From assembly GCF_900128515.1 (NCBI RefSeq), contig NZ_FQTP01000001.1, forward strand, positions 1 to 61,583: 61,583 bases of DNA, given 5' to 3'. The notes under the pieces were generated by a model. The model ran no database searches, was not told where the DNA came from, and saw only the letters and a program-made list of their open reading frames with translations. This document shows, one piece after another, positions 1 to 8,855 of this stretch. Position 1 is the first letter of the stretch. Each line of letters begins with the position of its first letter. A program made the translations under genes and the position numbers. This DNA is from Bathymodiolus heckerae thiotrophic gill symbiont. Lineage in GTDB: Bacteria > Pseudomonadota > Gammaproteobacteria > PS1 > Pseudothioglobaceae.

Positions 1-817
1 TCGTGCCAGACATGAATGATTGAAATATCGTAAAAAAGATACTGCCATTGGTTGGTACTTTTCCTTTTTTCTTAATCTCCGAAGGCTTGATGCGTACCAT
101 CGCGTCATCATCAAATGCTGAAAATGAGTTATAAGCCTGATTAGCCAGTATATTTCTATCTGCCAAAAATAAAATGCGAGGCTGTCTTTTACCATCACGA
201 CTTAAAGTCCATCGACTGTAAAATAATTTCCAAGCAATCTGAAAGGCAATCGCCGTTTTACCCGTACCTGTAGCAAGGGTTAATAAAAGTCGGCGTTTAT
301 TTTGTGCAATAGCCTCTAAGGCATTCTTTATCGCAATTTCTTGATAATATCTTAATTGCCACGAACCTGATTTATCCTCAAACGGTATCAATGCAAATTT
401 TTCTCGCCACTGGTTTAGGTCGCCATAAACCTCATCCCAAAGCTCATCAGGCGTTAAAAAATTATCAACTGTTTTTTCTTGCCCAGTTTTAAGGCAAATT
501 TGATAAATGCTTTTACCATTGCTTGAATAAGTGTAATCCAGCCCTAATTTTTGAGCATAAAGTTTGGCTTGTGCCACGCCCTCGCCCACTTCTAGTTCAT
601 TATTTTTTGCCTCAACAACTGCTAATTTAATACCTTTATAAACCAAAATATAATCAGCAATCAATGGCTTTGCCCTGCCACCACCGACTTGTATTTTGCC
701 ATCAGTAATCTTACAGACATCCCGCTCACGCAAAATTTTCGACCCCTCAATCACACCCCAGCCACAAGCGGTAAGTTGTGGGTCAATTAATTCGGCTCTT
801 GTTTCTGCTTCGTTCAT
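1..817 (-). CDS. hsdR: Type I restriction enzyme R subunit, N-terminal part (runs off window edge)
   Basis: Partial gene; the start codon is at 817 and the reading frame is open to base 1, about 272 residues. It is the ATP-dependent translocase/endonuclease subunit of a type I restriction system. The first ~100 residues carry a PD-(D/E)xK-type nuclease core (ADYIL followed by LAVVEAKN). Then comes a SF2 helicase Walker A motif, TLATGTGKTAIAF, and a following FLADRNIL motif Ia segment. It starts 5 bases after the BRO-N gene and is the last gene seen of the hsdM-hsdS operon. Nothing visible in this part is broken, but the rest lies outside the window, so intactness is unknown. Confidence 0.9.
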   Translation of the reverse strand, partial: MNEAETRAELIDPQLTACGWGVIEGSKILRERDVCKITDGKIQVGGGRAKPLIADYILVYKGIKLAVVEAKNNELEVGEGVAQAKLYAQKLGLDYTYSSNGKSIYQICLKTGQEKTVDNFLTPDELWDEVYGDLNQWREKFALIPFEDKSGSWQLRYYQEIAIKNALEAIAQNKRRLLLTLATGTGKTAIAFQIAWKLFYSRWTLSRDGKRQPRILFLADRNILANQAYNSFSAFDDDAMVRIKPSEIKKKGKVPTNGSIFFTIFQSFMSGT

Positions 818-822
818 AATGC

Positions 823-1671
823 TTATTCTAGCCTTGTTTTGTTACCATCAGCCAAATATTTTTGTTTTGAAATCACGCTTCTACCTAACTCTTTTTCAGT
901 TTCCTTACGAGCATTTCCCGCAACTCCGCCCCCTCTTTTTGCTACATTTTTATTTTTGGCAAAGGTATTAGGCCTTTCTTCTTTTGAGATTTCAGTGGTT
1001 ACTCGTTCGCCTAGCATGGCAAAAATTAACTCTAAATCGTCCATATTGTCTCGCAGATTGGCTTTTGATTTTTCAGGCAAGTTTTTAAAGTTTTTATACT
1101 CAGCGGGGGTCATACCAAAAGTGGCCTTAGATATTTCAGCGGTTAAAATCGCATAATCTTTTTGCTCGGTTATGCCTCGCTGTTGCCATTCATCCGTTAA
1201 ATTTTGGCGAATAGCAATACCGCGCAAGCGTTTATCAATCCAATCTTTGGGGTAGCCTTTTTGCTCATAAATGGATTTCATTCGCTGTTGCGCCAGCTCT
1301 GGGTTTTCTATTTCATCTAAGCGTTCTTTGCCGACTTGGGCGAGCCATAGTTTAAAGGGTTCGGCTTTTTTGGAGGGAATGGATTGAATTAAGCGAAAAA
1401 TATCTTTGGTATCGGCAACATCTGTTAATCTCATTTTTCCATCAGCGGAGAGCATTTTCAAACGGTTACAATTTGTAACCGTTTCATTTCCCTCTTTTAC
1501 CAGCCTGTGTTTTAAAACTTTCCAGTAGTTTCTCGCTCCCTGATAGTCTTTTTGCTCAGTTAATATTTCAACAATATCAATGATAGAAAAAAACCATTTT
1601 TCCAGCTTTTTATCCCAATGGGTTCTGATTTTTTGGTTTTGAAACAGTTGTAATTTATATGGATTTTTCAT
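823..1671 (-). CDS. BRO-N / phage-antirepressor-like protein inside the restriction operon
   Basis: 282 residues. The N-terminal ~100 residues look like a BRO-N (Baculovirus repeated ORF, phage antirepressor) domain: LFQNQKIRTHWDKKLEKWFF, then SIIDIVEILTE and an ARNYWKVLKHRL helix. The rest is a charged helical region seen in bacterial BRO-N proteins, ending in a Lys/Gly-rich tail (KNKNVAKRGGGVAGNARKE). BRO-N domains bind DNA in phage regulators; the bacterial role is not established. The start overlaps the hsdS stop by 4 bases and hsdR follows 5 bases later, so it should be cotranscribed with the restriction genes. A regulatory or phage-sensing function is inference from context only. Confidence 0.75.
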   Translation of the reverse strand: MKNPYKLQLFQNQKIRTHWDKKLEKWFFSIIDIVEILTEQKDYQGARNYWKVLKHRLVKEGNETVTNCNRLKMLSADGKMRLTDVADTKDIFRLIQSIPSKKAEPFKLWLAQVGKERLDEIENPELAQQRMKSIYEQKGYPKDWIDKRLRGIAIRQNLTDEWQQRGITEQKDYAILTAEISKATFGMTPAEYKNFKNLPEKSKANLRDNMDDLELIFAMLGERVTTEISKEERPNTFAKNKNVAKRGGGVAGNARKETEKELGRSVISKQKYLADGNKTRLE

Positions 1672-2882
1672 AATTCTCCATTAAACGCTTTTTGTAAGAT
1701 TGATTTTTTAAGTTCGGATAAGTTTGTAATTTTTTGCTGATAAATAATTTCTAGTTTTTTAGTTTGGACTTGTAAATAGTTGAGTTTTTGAATAATTTTC
1801 TGTTGTTCTTGAATAGGAGGAATTGGGATAGAAAAATTCCTTAAATCTTTTAAATATAAATGCTTAAGAGCAGCTCCCTTAGGTTTAATTTGCTTTTGAA
1901 TTAAAGGTGAAATCAAAATATATTTCAGAAAAAGTGATATTTTTCTATTTATTGGCTTAATAAGAGCAAGAGACACAAAAATTGAAAACTCAATGTCTGT
2001 ATCTATAATTCTAACAATACCAATCGTCCCATCTTTAGTAATAAGTATATCGCCCTTTTCTGGTCTTGTTCTTTTACAATATAACTCATGGTCTTCTTTT
2101 GATATGTAACTAACTTTATCAAAAGATATTCCATCTCCTTTTGTTAAATTATTTATTTTAAGAAAAGGAACTCCTTTAGATATGTAATTAGGCTTCTGAT
2201 GCACTCCATCAGTTATTTTTGTGCAAATATCATTCAATTTTTTTTCTTCCCAATCATTGCCTTTATCCTTAAAAACATTATTCAAATAACTTTCAAATAA
2301 TTCTTTGGCATTTTGTAAATTGGTTTTGGCGATGGCTTCTGCTTTGGTTATTTCTGCAAAGGTTTTATCAAGAATTGCCACGATGCATTTTTGTTCGGGG
2401 AGTGAGGGAAGTGGGATATTCAATTTTTTAAATTTCGCCATAGAGACACCGCCAATTATTCCTGTCATTTGACCTTGAAAGTCTTTTTGAAAATTATCAC
2501 TAAAATAATAATAATAAATATACTTGTTGCTAATACCATTTTTTACAATTAAAGCGAACAGTTTATTTCCAAAGCAAACTTCTTGACTAGTAAAGCCAAT
2601 TTTTCTACCAGCACTACCTCCTTCGGCACAAATTAAAGTTGTATTTTTTGGAACAAATCTAAAATTTTATTTTTCTTCAAAAGGAATACTAATGCCATTA
2701 CTGTAATCAATTATATTTTCACAAGAAATATCTTTTGTTGCTATATAAGGCATTCCACCATTAATATTTAAGTATTTTTCCTTTTTAATAGTTGCGTTTA
2801 TACTATTACCATTAAATATTTTACCTATATCTCCCAAGTTCTTAACTTCCCACCCTTTCGGCAACGGTTTATTTTCATTCAT
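1668..2882 (-). pseudogene. hsdS: Type I specificity subunit HsdS interrupted by one in-frame TAA
   Basis: Read through a single TAA at 2667-2669, this is a 404-codon HsdS of normal length with two target-recognition domains. The first half begins PLPKGWEVKNLGDI and contains GGSAGRKIGF; the second begins GNDWEEKKLNDICTKITDG. Each half ends in the usual conserved helix (LPLPSLPEQK-type and IPPIQEQQKII). The stop falls after about residue 71, inside the first recognition domain, and the frame is intact on both sides. I place the start at 2882 (MNENKPLPKGW), overlapping the MNT gene by 8 bases, rather than at the in-frame ATG at 2921. Unless read through, no working HsdS is made, so the system may be unable to recognise DNA. 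Confidence 0.85.
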
Positions 2883-3189
2883 TATGATCACCCCGATAAA
2901 AAACCTCACCCATTCTGTCAATATGCTCTAAAAGGCTTGGGTTATTAATATTTTCAAATAACTGTATATCGCACAAATAAGGGAAATCACTTTCTATAAT
3001 GTTGTCAATTAAATCCTCAACTTGGTGGAGACTCAGGTGGGTTTCTTTTAAAGTCAAATCTATGTCGCTATATTTTGTATAGGTGTCTTTGACCCTTGAT
3101 CCATAAACAATAACTACTCCTGTTTTAAGATGTTTTTTAAAAATACTTTGTAGTATTTGTGTTTGAGCTGTGTTTAATCCAAAAGTCAT
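2875..3189 (-). CDS. MNT-type minimal nucleotidyltransferase (antitoxin of HEPN/MNT pair)
   Basis: 104 residues, a minimal nucleotidyltransferase domain. The family motif GSRx(n)SDIDL is complete: G30-S31-R32 and the two metal-binding aspartates D42 and D44 in YSDIDL. In type VII toxin-antitoxin systems such proteins neutralise a HEPN RNase, in some cases by AMP addition to the toxin. Its ATG overlaps the HEPN stop codon (ATGA arrangement), so the two are translationally coupled, and its own 3' end overlaps the hsdS start by 8 bases. The family assignment is firm; an antitoxin role is inferred from pairing. Confidence 0.85.
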   Translation of the reverse strand: MTFGLNTAQTQILQSIFKKHLKTGVVIVYGSRVKDTYTKYSDIDLTLKETHLSLHQVEDLIDNIIESDFPYLCDIQLFENINNPSLLEHIDRMGEVFYRGDHNE

Positions 3190-3614
3190 TCGTTTAAATC
3201 TTGTTCTATAAAATCCAAATAAAGCGTCTCCAGATGAAAATAATAGGTATCTTGCAAAGCCTTTAAAACTTTATTAAAGTTGGCAAAGTTATAAGTATGG
3301 CTCATTAGGTTTCTATCGTTTATCATTGCCATCCAAATTTCTATATCACTGATGTATTGACTGTTGTAGGCTAGTTTTAATATAAATTTTGGGCTGATTT
3401 TATCTATAATAATGCCGTCTTCTTGCATTTTATCTTTGAGTGTTTTCCATGCCAATTCAAGGGTGAATTCAAAGCGTTTAATCAGCCCTTCTTTTTCTAA
3501 ATCGGACAAAGTTAAAATATCTTCATTGTCTTCAATCACAAGTCGCAATAATGCAAATGCTTTTGAATAATTTTGAAATCTTAGCTTCCATCTAATGTCT
3601 TTTTTTTGGTTCAT
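3186..3614 (-). CDS. HEPN-domain protein, HI0074/nucleotidyltransferase-substrate-binding family (putative toxin)
   Basis: 142 residues, all-helical. The C-terminal part has the HEPN RNase signature RNLMSHTY: R101, N102, H106 and Y108 match the R-x4-6-H active-site pattern, with the trailing Tyr that is AMPylated in the best-studied HEPN/MNT pairs. The N-terminal segment RFEFTLELAWKTLKDKM is typical of nucleotidyltransferase substrate-binding proteins of the HI0074 family. It overlaps hsdM by the sequence ATGA and the following MNT gene the same way. Likely role: an RNA-cleaving toxin kept silent by the MNT partner. The family call is confident, toxicity is inference. Confidence 0.87.
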   Translation of the reverse strand: MNQKKDIRWKLRFQNYSKAFALLRLVIEDNEDILTLSDLEKEGLIKRFEFTLELAWKTLKDKMQEDGIIIDKISPKFILKLAYNSQYISDIEIWMAMINDRNLMSHTYNFANFNKVLKALQDTYYFHLETLYLDFIEQDLNE

Positions 3615-5059
3615 AATAATGCTTTAATTGTTTTCAATAGCTCCTCGCTTTCTTTATCTAATTTTGCCATATTTTCTAAAATTTCTTCGGGCGTTCTCAA
3701 GGGCGCTTCTTCGGGCGTATTTGGGTTTTTAACAGACAAATCAAAGGTCGTTTGGTCAATATCTTTGATAGCGACTGTCCATGAATTTTCGCTTTCGGCG
3801 TTGGTTTTTTGTAATCGGATAAAGTCGGCTAAATCTTGCTCATTAAGTGGGTTGGTTTTGCCTAGGTTTCTGTCTAAATTAAGCTGATAAAACCAAGTTT
3901 TTTGCGTGGCTTCGCCTTTGTTAAAAAACAACACCACGGTTTTTACCCCTGCCCCTGTGAATGTTCCGCCAGGTAAATCCAACACGGTGTGTAGATTACA
4001 AGCGCTCAATAATTCCTTTCTCAGGGCAATAGAGGCATTATCGGTGTTGCTTAAAAAAGTGTTTTTGATCACCACGCCCGCACTACCACCTGCTTTGAGT
4101 ATTTTAATAAAATGTTGTAAAAACAAACTGGCAGTTTCACCCGTTTTAATTGGGAAATTTTGCTGCACTTCTGAGCGTTCTTTACCGCCAAAAGGTGGAT
4201 TAGCAAGCACTATATCATAGCGGTCTTTTTCTTGAATATCGCTTAAACTTTCAGTCAGTGTGTTGGTGTGAATAATATTAGGAGCTTCTATTCCGTGCAA
4301 AATCATATTCATAGTGCCAATAATATAAGCGAGGGATTTTTTTTCTTTACCGTAAAAGGTGTTTTTTTGCAAAGTGAGGGTTTGCTTTGTGGAAAGATTA
4401 GCTTGATTAAGATAATTAAACGCTTCTACTAAAAACCCAGCCGAGCCAACTGCCCCATCGTAAACAGTGTTGCCTATTTTGGGTGAAACCACTTTAACAA
4501 TGGTTTTAATCAACGCACGAGGTGTGTAATATTCACCACCATTGCGTCCAGCATTGCCCATGTTTTTAATTTTGCTTTCATATAAGTGACTCATTTCATG
4601 TTTTTCTTGGTGTGTTCTAAAATGCAACCCATCAACAAGTGTTATCACTTCTCGCAGGTTGTAGCCACTTTGAATGCGATTTTTTAATTCTGAGAAAATT
4701 TCGCCAATTTTGTATTCAATGGTATTGGCGCTTGTGGCTTGTGCTTTGAATTTTTTTAGATAAGGAAATAACGCATTATTAACAAAATCTAATAAATCAT
4801 CACCTGTTAAAGCGTTATGGTCAACAGTGCCATTATCAAGTTTTGGTGCTGCCCAAACTGACCATTGAAATTGAGCGGAAATAATGGATTGATAGGTCTT
4901 TCCAGTAAGTTCGGCCGCTGTTTGCTTGTCTTGCTCTAAATTGGTTAAATATTTTAAGAACAATACCCATGAGGTTTGCTCTACGTAGTCTAGCTCACTG
5001 CCACAACCCGCATCTTTATGCAGAATGTCGTCAATATTTTTAAAGGTTTGTTCAAACAT
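3611..5059 (-). CDS. hsdM: Type I DNA methyltransferase subunit HsdM
   Basis: 482 residues, N6-adenine DNA methylase. Order of parts: HsdM N-terminal helical domain (~1-130), then the SAM-binding motif I region YTPRALI...VYDGAVGSAGFLVEAF, and the catalytic motif IV NPPFGG. DGAVGSAGFL replaces the commoner D-P-x-x-G-T-G-G-F, a variant I associate with one HsdM subfamily rather than with damage. It is the first gene of the minus-strand operon and overlaps the HEPN gene by 4 bases. With hsdS interrupted, the methylase would lack its specificity partner unless another hsdS exists elsewhere in the genome. Confidence 0.95.
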   Translation of the reverse strand: MFEQTFKNIDDILHKDAGCGSELDYVEQTSWVLFLKYLTNLEQDKQTAAELTGKTYQSIISAQFQWSVWAAPKLDNGTVDHNALTGDDLLDFVNNALFPYLKKFKAQATSANTIEYKIGEIFSELKNRIQSGYNLREVITLVDGLHFRTHQEKHEMSHLYESKIKNMGNAGRNGGEYYTPRALIKTIVKVVSPKIGNTVYDGAVGSAGFLVEAFNYLNQANLSTKQTLTLQKNTFYGKEKKSLAYIIGTMNMILHGIEAPNIIHTNTLTESLSDIQEKDRYDIVLANPPFGGKERSEVQQNFPIKTGETASLFLQHFIKILKAGGSAGVVIKNTFLSNTDNASIALRKELLSACNLHTVLDLPGGTFTGAGVKTVVLFFNKGEATQKTWFYQLNLDRNLGKTNPLNEQDLADFIRLQKTNAESENSWTVAIKDIDQTTFDLSVKNPNTPEEAPLRTPEEILENMAKLDKESEELLKTIKALL

Positions 5060-5155
5060 ATTATTTACTGAATTAATGGTGGTAACAATTGCGCCTTATT
5101 TTAACCGACATGTAAATACAGAAATTTGTAAAATTTCGGAAATAATGGAAATGGG

Positions 5156-6445
5156 CTATTTTGTAGCACCAACGGTCAAAACAACCAGTTTATCCATGTT
5201 AATCAGTCGTGCGTAAGCTTTTTGGATGTCTTGTGTGCTAATTGGCTTTATTTTGTCGATAAAAGTGGCTAAAAAGTCCAAAGATAGGTCATAAAATCCA
5301 ATAATGGATAGATAAGTAAGAATATTCGCATTACTTGCAACCTCTAATGCAAAACCACCAATGATATTATCCTTGCCATCTTGGAGTTTTTGCGCATCAA
5401 TCGCATTATTTCTGAAATTTTTCAACGTTTCTAAAGCGATTGTTTTGGCTTCATTTGCTTGTGAATTTTTGGTTTGTAGTTTGATTAGGAATAATCCATT
5501 TGATTTCATCTTGCTAAAATAACTCACCACCGAATAAGCCAAGCCTTTTTTCTCACGCACTTCATTGCTCAATATAGAGCTTAAACCACTGCCACCCAAA
5601 ATATGATTACCCAAATATAGTGCGTAATAATCAGCATGATGGCGATTAATCCCAGTTTGTCCAATCAACAAATGGGTTTGCTTAGAGGGAAACTCAATGT
5701 GAATATTGTGTGAGTTTTGCAGTTTTTTAACCAACGGATTTTTAGGTGCTTTTTTGCCCATATTGAGCCCATGAGAAATTTGGCGTGCAATTTGCTTGGC
5801 CTTGGTTTTGCTAATATCACCCACCAAAGCAATGGTAAGATTTTTGGCCACATAATATTGATGGTAAAAATTTTGTAAATCGGCCAACTGAATATCTTTG
5901 ATACTATCCTTAGTGCCAATTTTTGAGTGAGCATAAGCATGACCAGCAAACACCAGTTGATTAAATTTTAAACTGGCTACTCGCCCAGGGCTTTGCTTAG
6001 CTGATTCAATGGCTTGATAAATTTGCTTCTTTTCGCGACTTAAATACGCCTGTTGAAAATCTACTTTAGCTATTACTTCACTAAAAAGTGATAACGATTG
6101 TCTCAAGACTGAATCTCTCGTTAAGCTACGCATTGAGATAATTGCCATATCTTTTAAACTGGCTGCTGAGAACTCACTACCGAGTGATTCAAACTGGTTG
6201 ATAATTTGCTCTTCAGTCATGCTTTGAGTTGCTGTACCAATTAAGCCACTGGTTAGCGATGCAAGACCAAATTGTTCGCCATCACGACTACTGGCTGCAT
6301 CAAACACAGCTGAAATATCAAGCATGGGCAGGCCTTTAGTTTGGGTGAACAATACCTTGGCACCTTCAGGCGTATACCACTGAGAAATATCAAGCTCAGC
6401 TTGCGCACTACCAATTAGCGATATCAATACAATTAATAATTTCAT
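5156..6445 (-). CDS. Secreted M16-family zinc-protease homologue, non-catalytic partner
   Basis: 429 residues with a signal peptide (MKLLIVLISLIGSAQA). Two M16 halves are visible: an N-terminal half with LASLTSGLIGTATQSM where active members have HxxEH, and a C-terminal half beginning around YVAKNLTIALVGDISK and containing the GLAYSVVSYF strand. The zinc-binding motif is missing, so this is probably the inactive subunit of a two-protein M16 protease. Its ATG shares one base with the stop of the upstream active paralogue, so the pair is coupled and likely forms a periplasmic heterodimer. Confidence 0.88.
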   Translation of the reverse strand: MKLLIVLISLIGSAQAELDISQWYTPEGAKVLFTQTKGLPMLDISAVFDAASSRDGEQFGLASLTSGLIGTATQSMTEEQIINQFESLGSEFSAASLKDMAIISMRSLTRDSVLRQSLSLFSEVIAKVDFQQAYLSREKKQIYQAIESAKQSPGRVASLKFNQLVFAGHAYAHSKIGTKDSIKDIQLADLQNFYHQYYVAKNLTIALVGDISKTKAKQIARQISHGLNMGKKAPKNPLVKKLQNSHNIHIEFPSKQTHLLIGQTGINRHHADYYALYLGNHILGGSGLSSILSNEVREKKGLAYSVVSYFSKMKSNGLFLIKLQTKNSQANEAKTIALETLKNFRNNAIDAQKLQDGKDNIIGGFALEVASNANILTYLSIIGFYDLSLDFLATFIDKIKPISTQDIQKAYARLINMDKLVVLTVGATK

Positions 6446-7782
6446 TAAAATCCTTGAGGTAGTAACTCTACCGTATTTACGTTGTCAAAATTTAAATACA
6501 TGTTGGCGACATTTGATAAATCTTTATCGGTTACTTCGTTCATTTTGTCGACATATGTAAACATTTTATCAATACCAAGGCCAACTGTTTCTAGCATGCC
6601 TAAATAGTATGATTGTGTTGATATTTGATCCTGTTCAAAAACAAAATTAGCCTCTAATTGCGCTTTTGTACGCCTAATTTCATCTTTCAATAAATTAGGG
6701 GTTTTAATCAATTCTGCCACTTGTTGTTTAATGGCATCAATAATTGTGTTGTTTTCAATCCCTTGAGCGGCAATAAAACTAATGTTAAATTGAGTTTGAT
6801 ATTTATCATACAGTCGATAACTGACACTAATACTAGTAGCAATCTGACGATCTCTAACTAGAGTTTTTGATAAACCATTATCCAAAACATAGGCCAGCAT
6901 TTCTAGCTGATATGCCTGCATTTTGTTTTTAGCACTGACCAAGCTTGGCACGTGAAATGCCATGGTATATAACGGTAACTTGGCTTTTACTTTAAGTTGT
7001 TTACTTTGTTTTATTAGTGCAATAGGCGGCTTATCTTTAAGCGTATCAATATTTGGATTAAACGCATAACTTGAAAAATATTGCTGCGCATAACCAATCA
7101 CTTGCTTTGGATCAACATCACCCACAACAACTAGAGTTGCATTATTAGGCGCATAGTATTTTTCATACCAATTCCTCAAATCACTCAATCGATAAGTCTC
7201 AATATCAGCCTGAAAGCCAATCACAGGCGCATGATAAGCGCCCGATTCATCATAAGAAATAATACGCAATTGTTCAAATATTTTCGCATTGGGATTATCC
7301 TCAACGCGTAGTCGCCTTTCCTCAATGACCACTTGCCTTTCTTTATCCAGTTCACGATTAGAAAAGGTTAGATTGCGCATTCGATCAGCCTCCATCTTAA
7401 TGGCTAATTCTAATTTTGAATTGTGCATTTTTTGATAATAAGCCGTATAGTCTTTAGAAGTAAAGGCATTTTCATCACCGCCATTTTTAGCAATAATGCG
7501 TGAAAATTCACCCACTGGATATTGGCGTGTACCTTTAAACATCATATGTTCAAGCATATGAGAAATACCCGTATTAGGCCTAGATTCATTACTAGCGCCC
7601 ACTTTATACCAAAGCTGAGAGATAAATACTGGTGCCCTGCTATCAACTTTGACGATAATTTTTAGCCCATTTTTCAAACTTGCTTGAGTAATTCCTTCAT
7701 AGGCAAGACCTATAACGGTAGTGTTAGAATTTGAAATTGCTTGGGCGCTTAAAAAAAAGGCTAGTAAAATTAGTATCTTCAT
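6445..7782 (-). CDS. Periplasmic M16 zinc protease (active subunit)
   Basis: 445 residues with a signal peptide (MKILILLAFFLSAQA). It carries the inverse zinc motif HMLEH (H75, E78, H79) in GISHMLEHMMFKG, followed by the conserved NAFTSKDYTAYYQ segment and the downstream glutamate-rich helix KERQVVIEERR that supplies the third zinc ligand. A second M16 domain starts near YYAPNNATLVVVGDVDP. It is a peptidase of the pitrilysin/PqqL-like class, substrate unknown. It is divergent from ftsY with only 25 bases between the two start codons, so both promoters must be packed there or lie within coding sequence. Confidence 0.92.
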   Translation of the reverse strand: MKILILLAFFLSAQAISNSNTTVIGLAYEGITQASLKNGLKIIVKVDSRAPVFISQLWYKVGASNESRPNTGISHMLEHMMFKGTRQYPVGEFSRIIAKNGGDENAFTSKDYTAYYQKMHNSKLELAIKMEADRMRNLTFSNRELDKERQVVIEERRLRVEDNPNAKIFEQLRIISYDESGAYHAPVIGFQADIETYRLSDLRNWYEKYYAPNNATLVVVGDVDPKQVIGYAQQYFSSYAFNPNIDTLKDKPPIALIKQSKQLKVKAKLPLYTMAFHVPSLVSAKNKMQAYQLEMLAYVLDNGLSKTLVRDRQIATSISVSYRLYDKYQTQFNISFIAAQGIENNTIIDAIKQQVAELIKTPNLLKDEIRRTKAQLEANFVFEQDQISTQSYYLGMLETVGLGIDKMFTYVDKMNEVTDKDLSNVANMYLNFDNVNTVELLPQGF

Positions 7783-7807
7783 AGTTCAATCATTATAGCG
7801 AGAAGCC

Positions 7808-8752
7808 TTGTTTAGTTTTTTTAAAAAAGACAAATCTACTAAAGTAGAAAAACCTCAATCTCTCAAAGAGCGTTTATTCAAATCACGAAAAAAACTCGGT
7901 TCAGGGTTGGCCTCTTTATTATTAGGTAAAAAAGCCATTAATGATGACTTACTTGATGAATTAGAGATGTTGTTAATCACCGCAGATATTGGCATTAACA
8001 CGACAGATAAAGTGTTAGAATCTGTTCGTCAAAACGCTTCGCGAAAAATTTTAAAAGATTCAGATGGTGTTTATGAGTTTCTAAAAACCGAGCTTGCTAA
8101 ACTCTTAATTGAGGACAACCAGCTTGATACCGACATCAATGGAACTTATGTTATTTTGGTAGTGGGTGTGAATGGCGCAGGAAAAACCACCACCATTGGT
8201 AAAATGGTCAAGCATTTTCAATCTCAAGGTAAATCTGTCATGCTGGCAGCTGGCGACACCTTTAGAGCGGCAGCAGTAGAACAGCTTAAAGTTTGGGGTG
8301 AACGCAACGATATTACCGTGGTTGCCCAATCAACTGGTAGTGATGCAGCCAGTGTTATTTTTGATGCGTATCAGTCGGCACAAGCTAAAAATATTGACAT
8401 CTTAATTGCTGATACCGCAGGTCGGTTACACACTCAAGGTAATCTAATGCAAGAATTAGAAAAAATTAAACGTGTCATTACCAAGCAAAACGAAGCTGCT
8501 CCACACGAGGTGATGCTGGTTATTGATGGCGGTGCAGGGCAAAATGCAGTTAACCAGGCTAAAGAATTTAATAAGACGGTTAAATTAAGTGGCTTAAGCA
8601 TTACCAAACTTGATGGCACCGCCAAAGGTGGTGTACTGTTTGCCATTTCTGATGAGTTAAAATTACCAATTCGTTTTATTGGTGTGGGTGAAGGTATTGA
8701 TGACCTTAAGCTGTTTAATACAAAAGAATTTATCGATGCCTTATTTGACTAG
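7808..8752 (+). CDS. ftsY: Signal recognition particle receptor FtsY
   Basis: 314 residues; GTPase that docks SRP-ribosome complexes at the inner membrane. A basic N-terminal stretch (FFKKDKSTKVEKPQSLKERL) is followed by the helical N domain and the SRP-type G domain: P-loop GVNGAGKT (120-127), AGDTFRAAAVEQL, DTAGRL, and TKLDGTAKGG. The long acidic A domain of E. coli FtsY is absent, as in many short FtsY proteins. DGGAGQN stands where DATTGQN is often found. The start is a TTG at 7808; no ATG exists upstream in frame, and MFSFFKK matches the family's N terminus. Confidence 0.95.
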   Translation: MFSFFKKDKSTKVEKPQSLKERLFKSRKKLGSGLASLLLGKKAINDDLLDELEMLLITADIGINTTDKVLESVRQNASRKILKDSDGVYEFLKTELAKLLIEDNQLDTDINGTYVILVVGVNGAGKTTTIGKMVKHFQSQGKSVMLAAGDTFRAAAVEQLKVWGERNDITVVAQSTGSDAASVIFDAYQSAQAKNIDILIADTAGRLHTQGNLMQELEKIKRVITKQNEAAPHEVMLVIDGGAGQNAVNQAKEFNKTVKLSGLSITKLDGTAKGGVLFAISDELKLPIRFIGVGEGIDDLKLFNTKEFIDALFD

Positions 8753-8776
8753 CCAATAGTTGAGTAAAAGGCGCAG

Positions 8777-8805
8777 TTGCTTACAATTCAAATACCTGCT
8801 ATGAT
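8777..8805 (+). promoter_or_regulatory. Probable sigma70 promoter for the thioredoxin-tolC-hlyD operon
   Basis: TTGCTT at 8777-8782 and TATGAT at 8800-8805 are separated by exactly 17 bases. The start codon at 8856 follows, with a clear AGGAG ribosome site before it. The transcript leader contains a weak inverted repeat, ATTATGA...TCATAAT. Confidence 0.5.
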
Positions 8806-8855
8806 TATGATTTCATGTGGCAAAAAATGTCATAATTACTTGAGGAGTAAATCAT

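Noticed and set aside
2667-2921. A separate short HsdS-like gene of 84 codons
   Set aside because: It is in the same frame as the downstream ORF 1668-2468, and the sequence between them (GGSAGRKIGF etc.) continues the HsdS domain, so this is one interrupted gene.
5060-5155. att site or tRNA fragment at the island boundary
   Set aside because: No tRNA-like fold, direct repeat or integrase is visible in or next to this 96-base gap.
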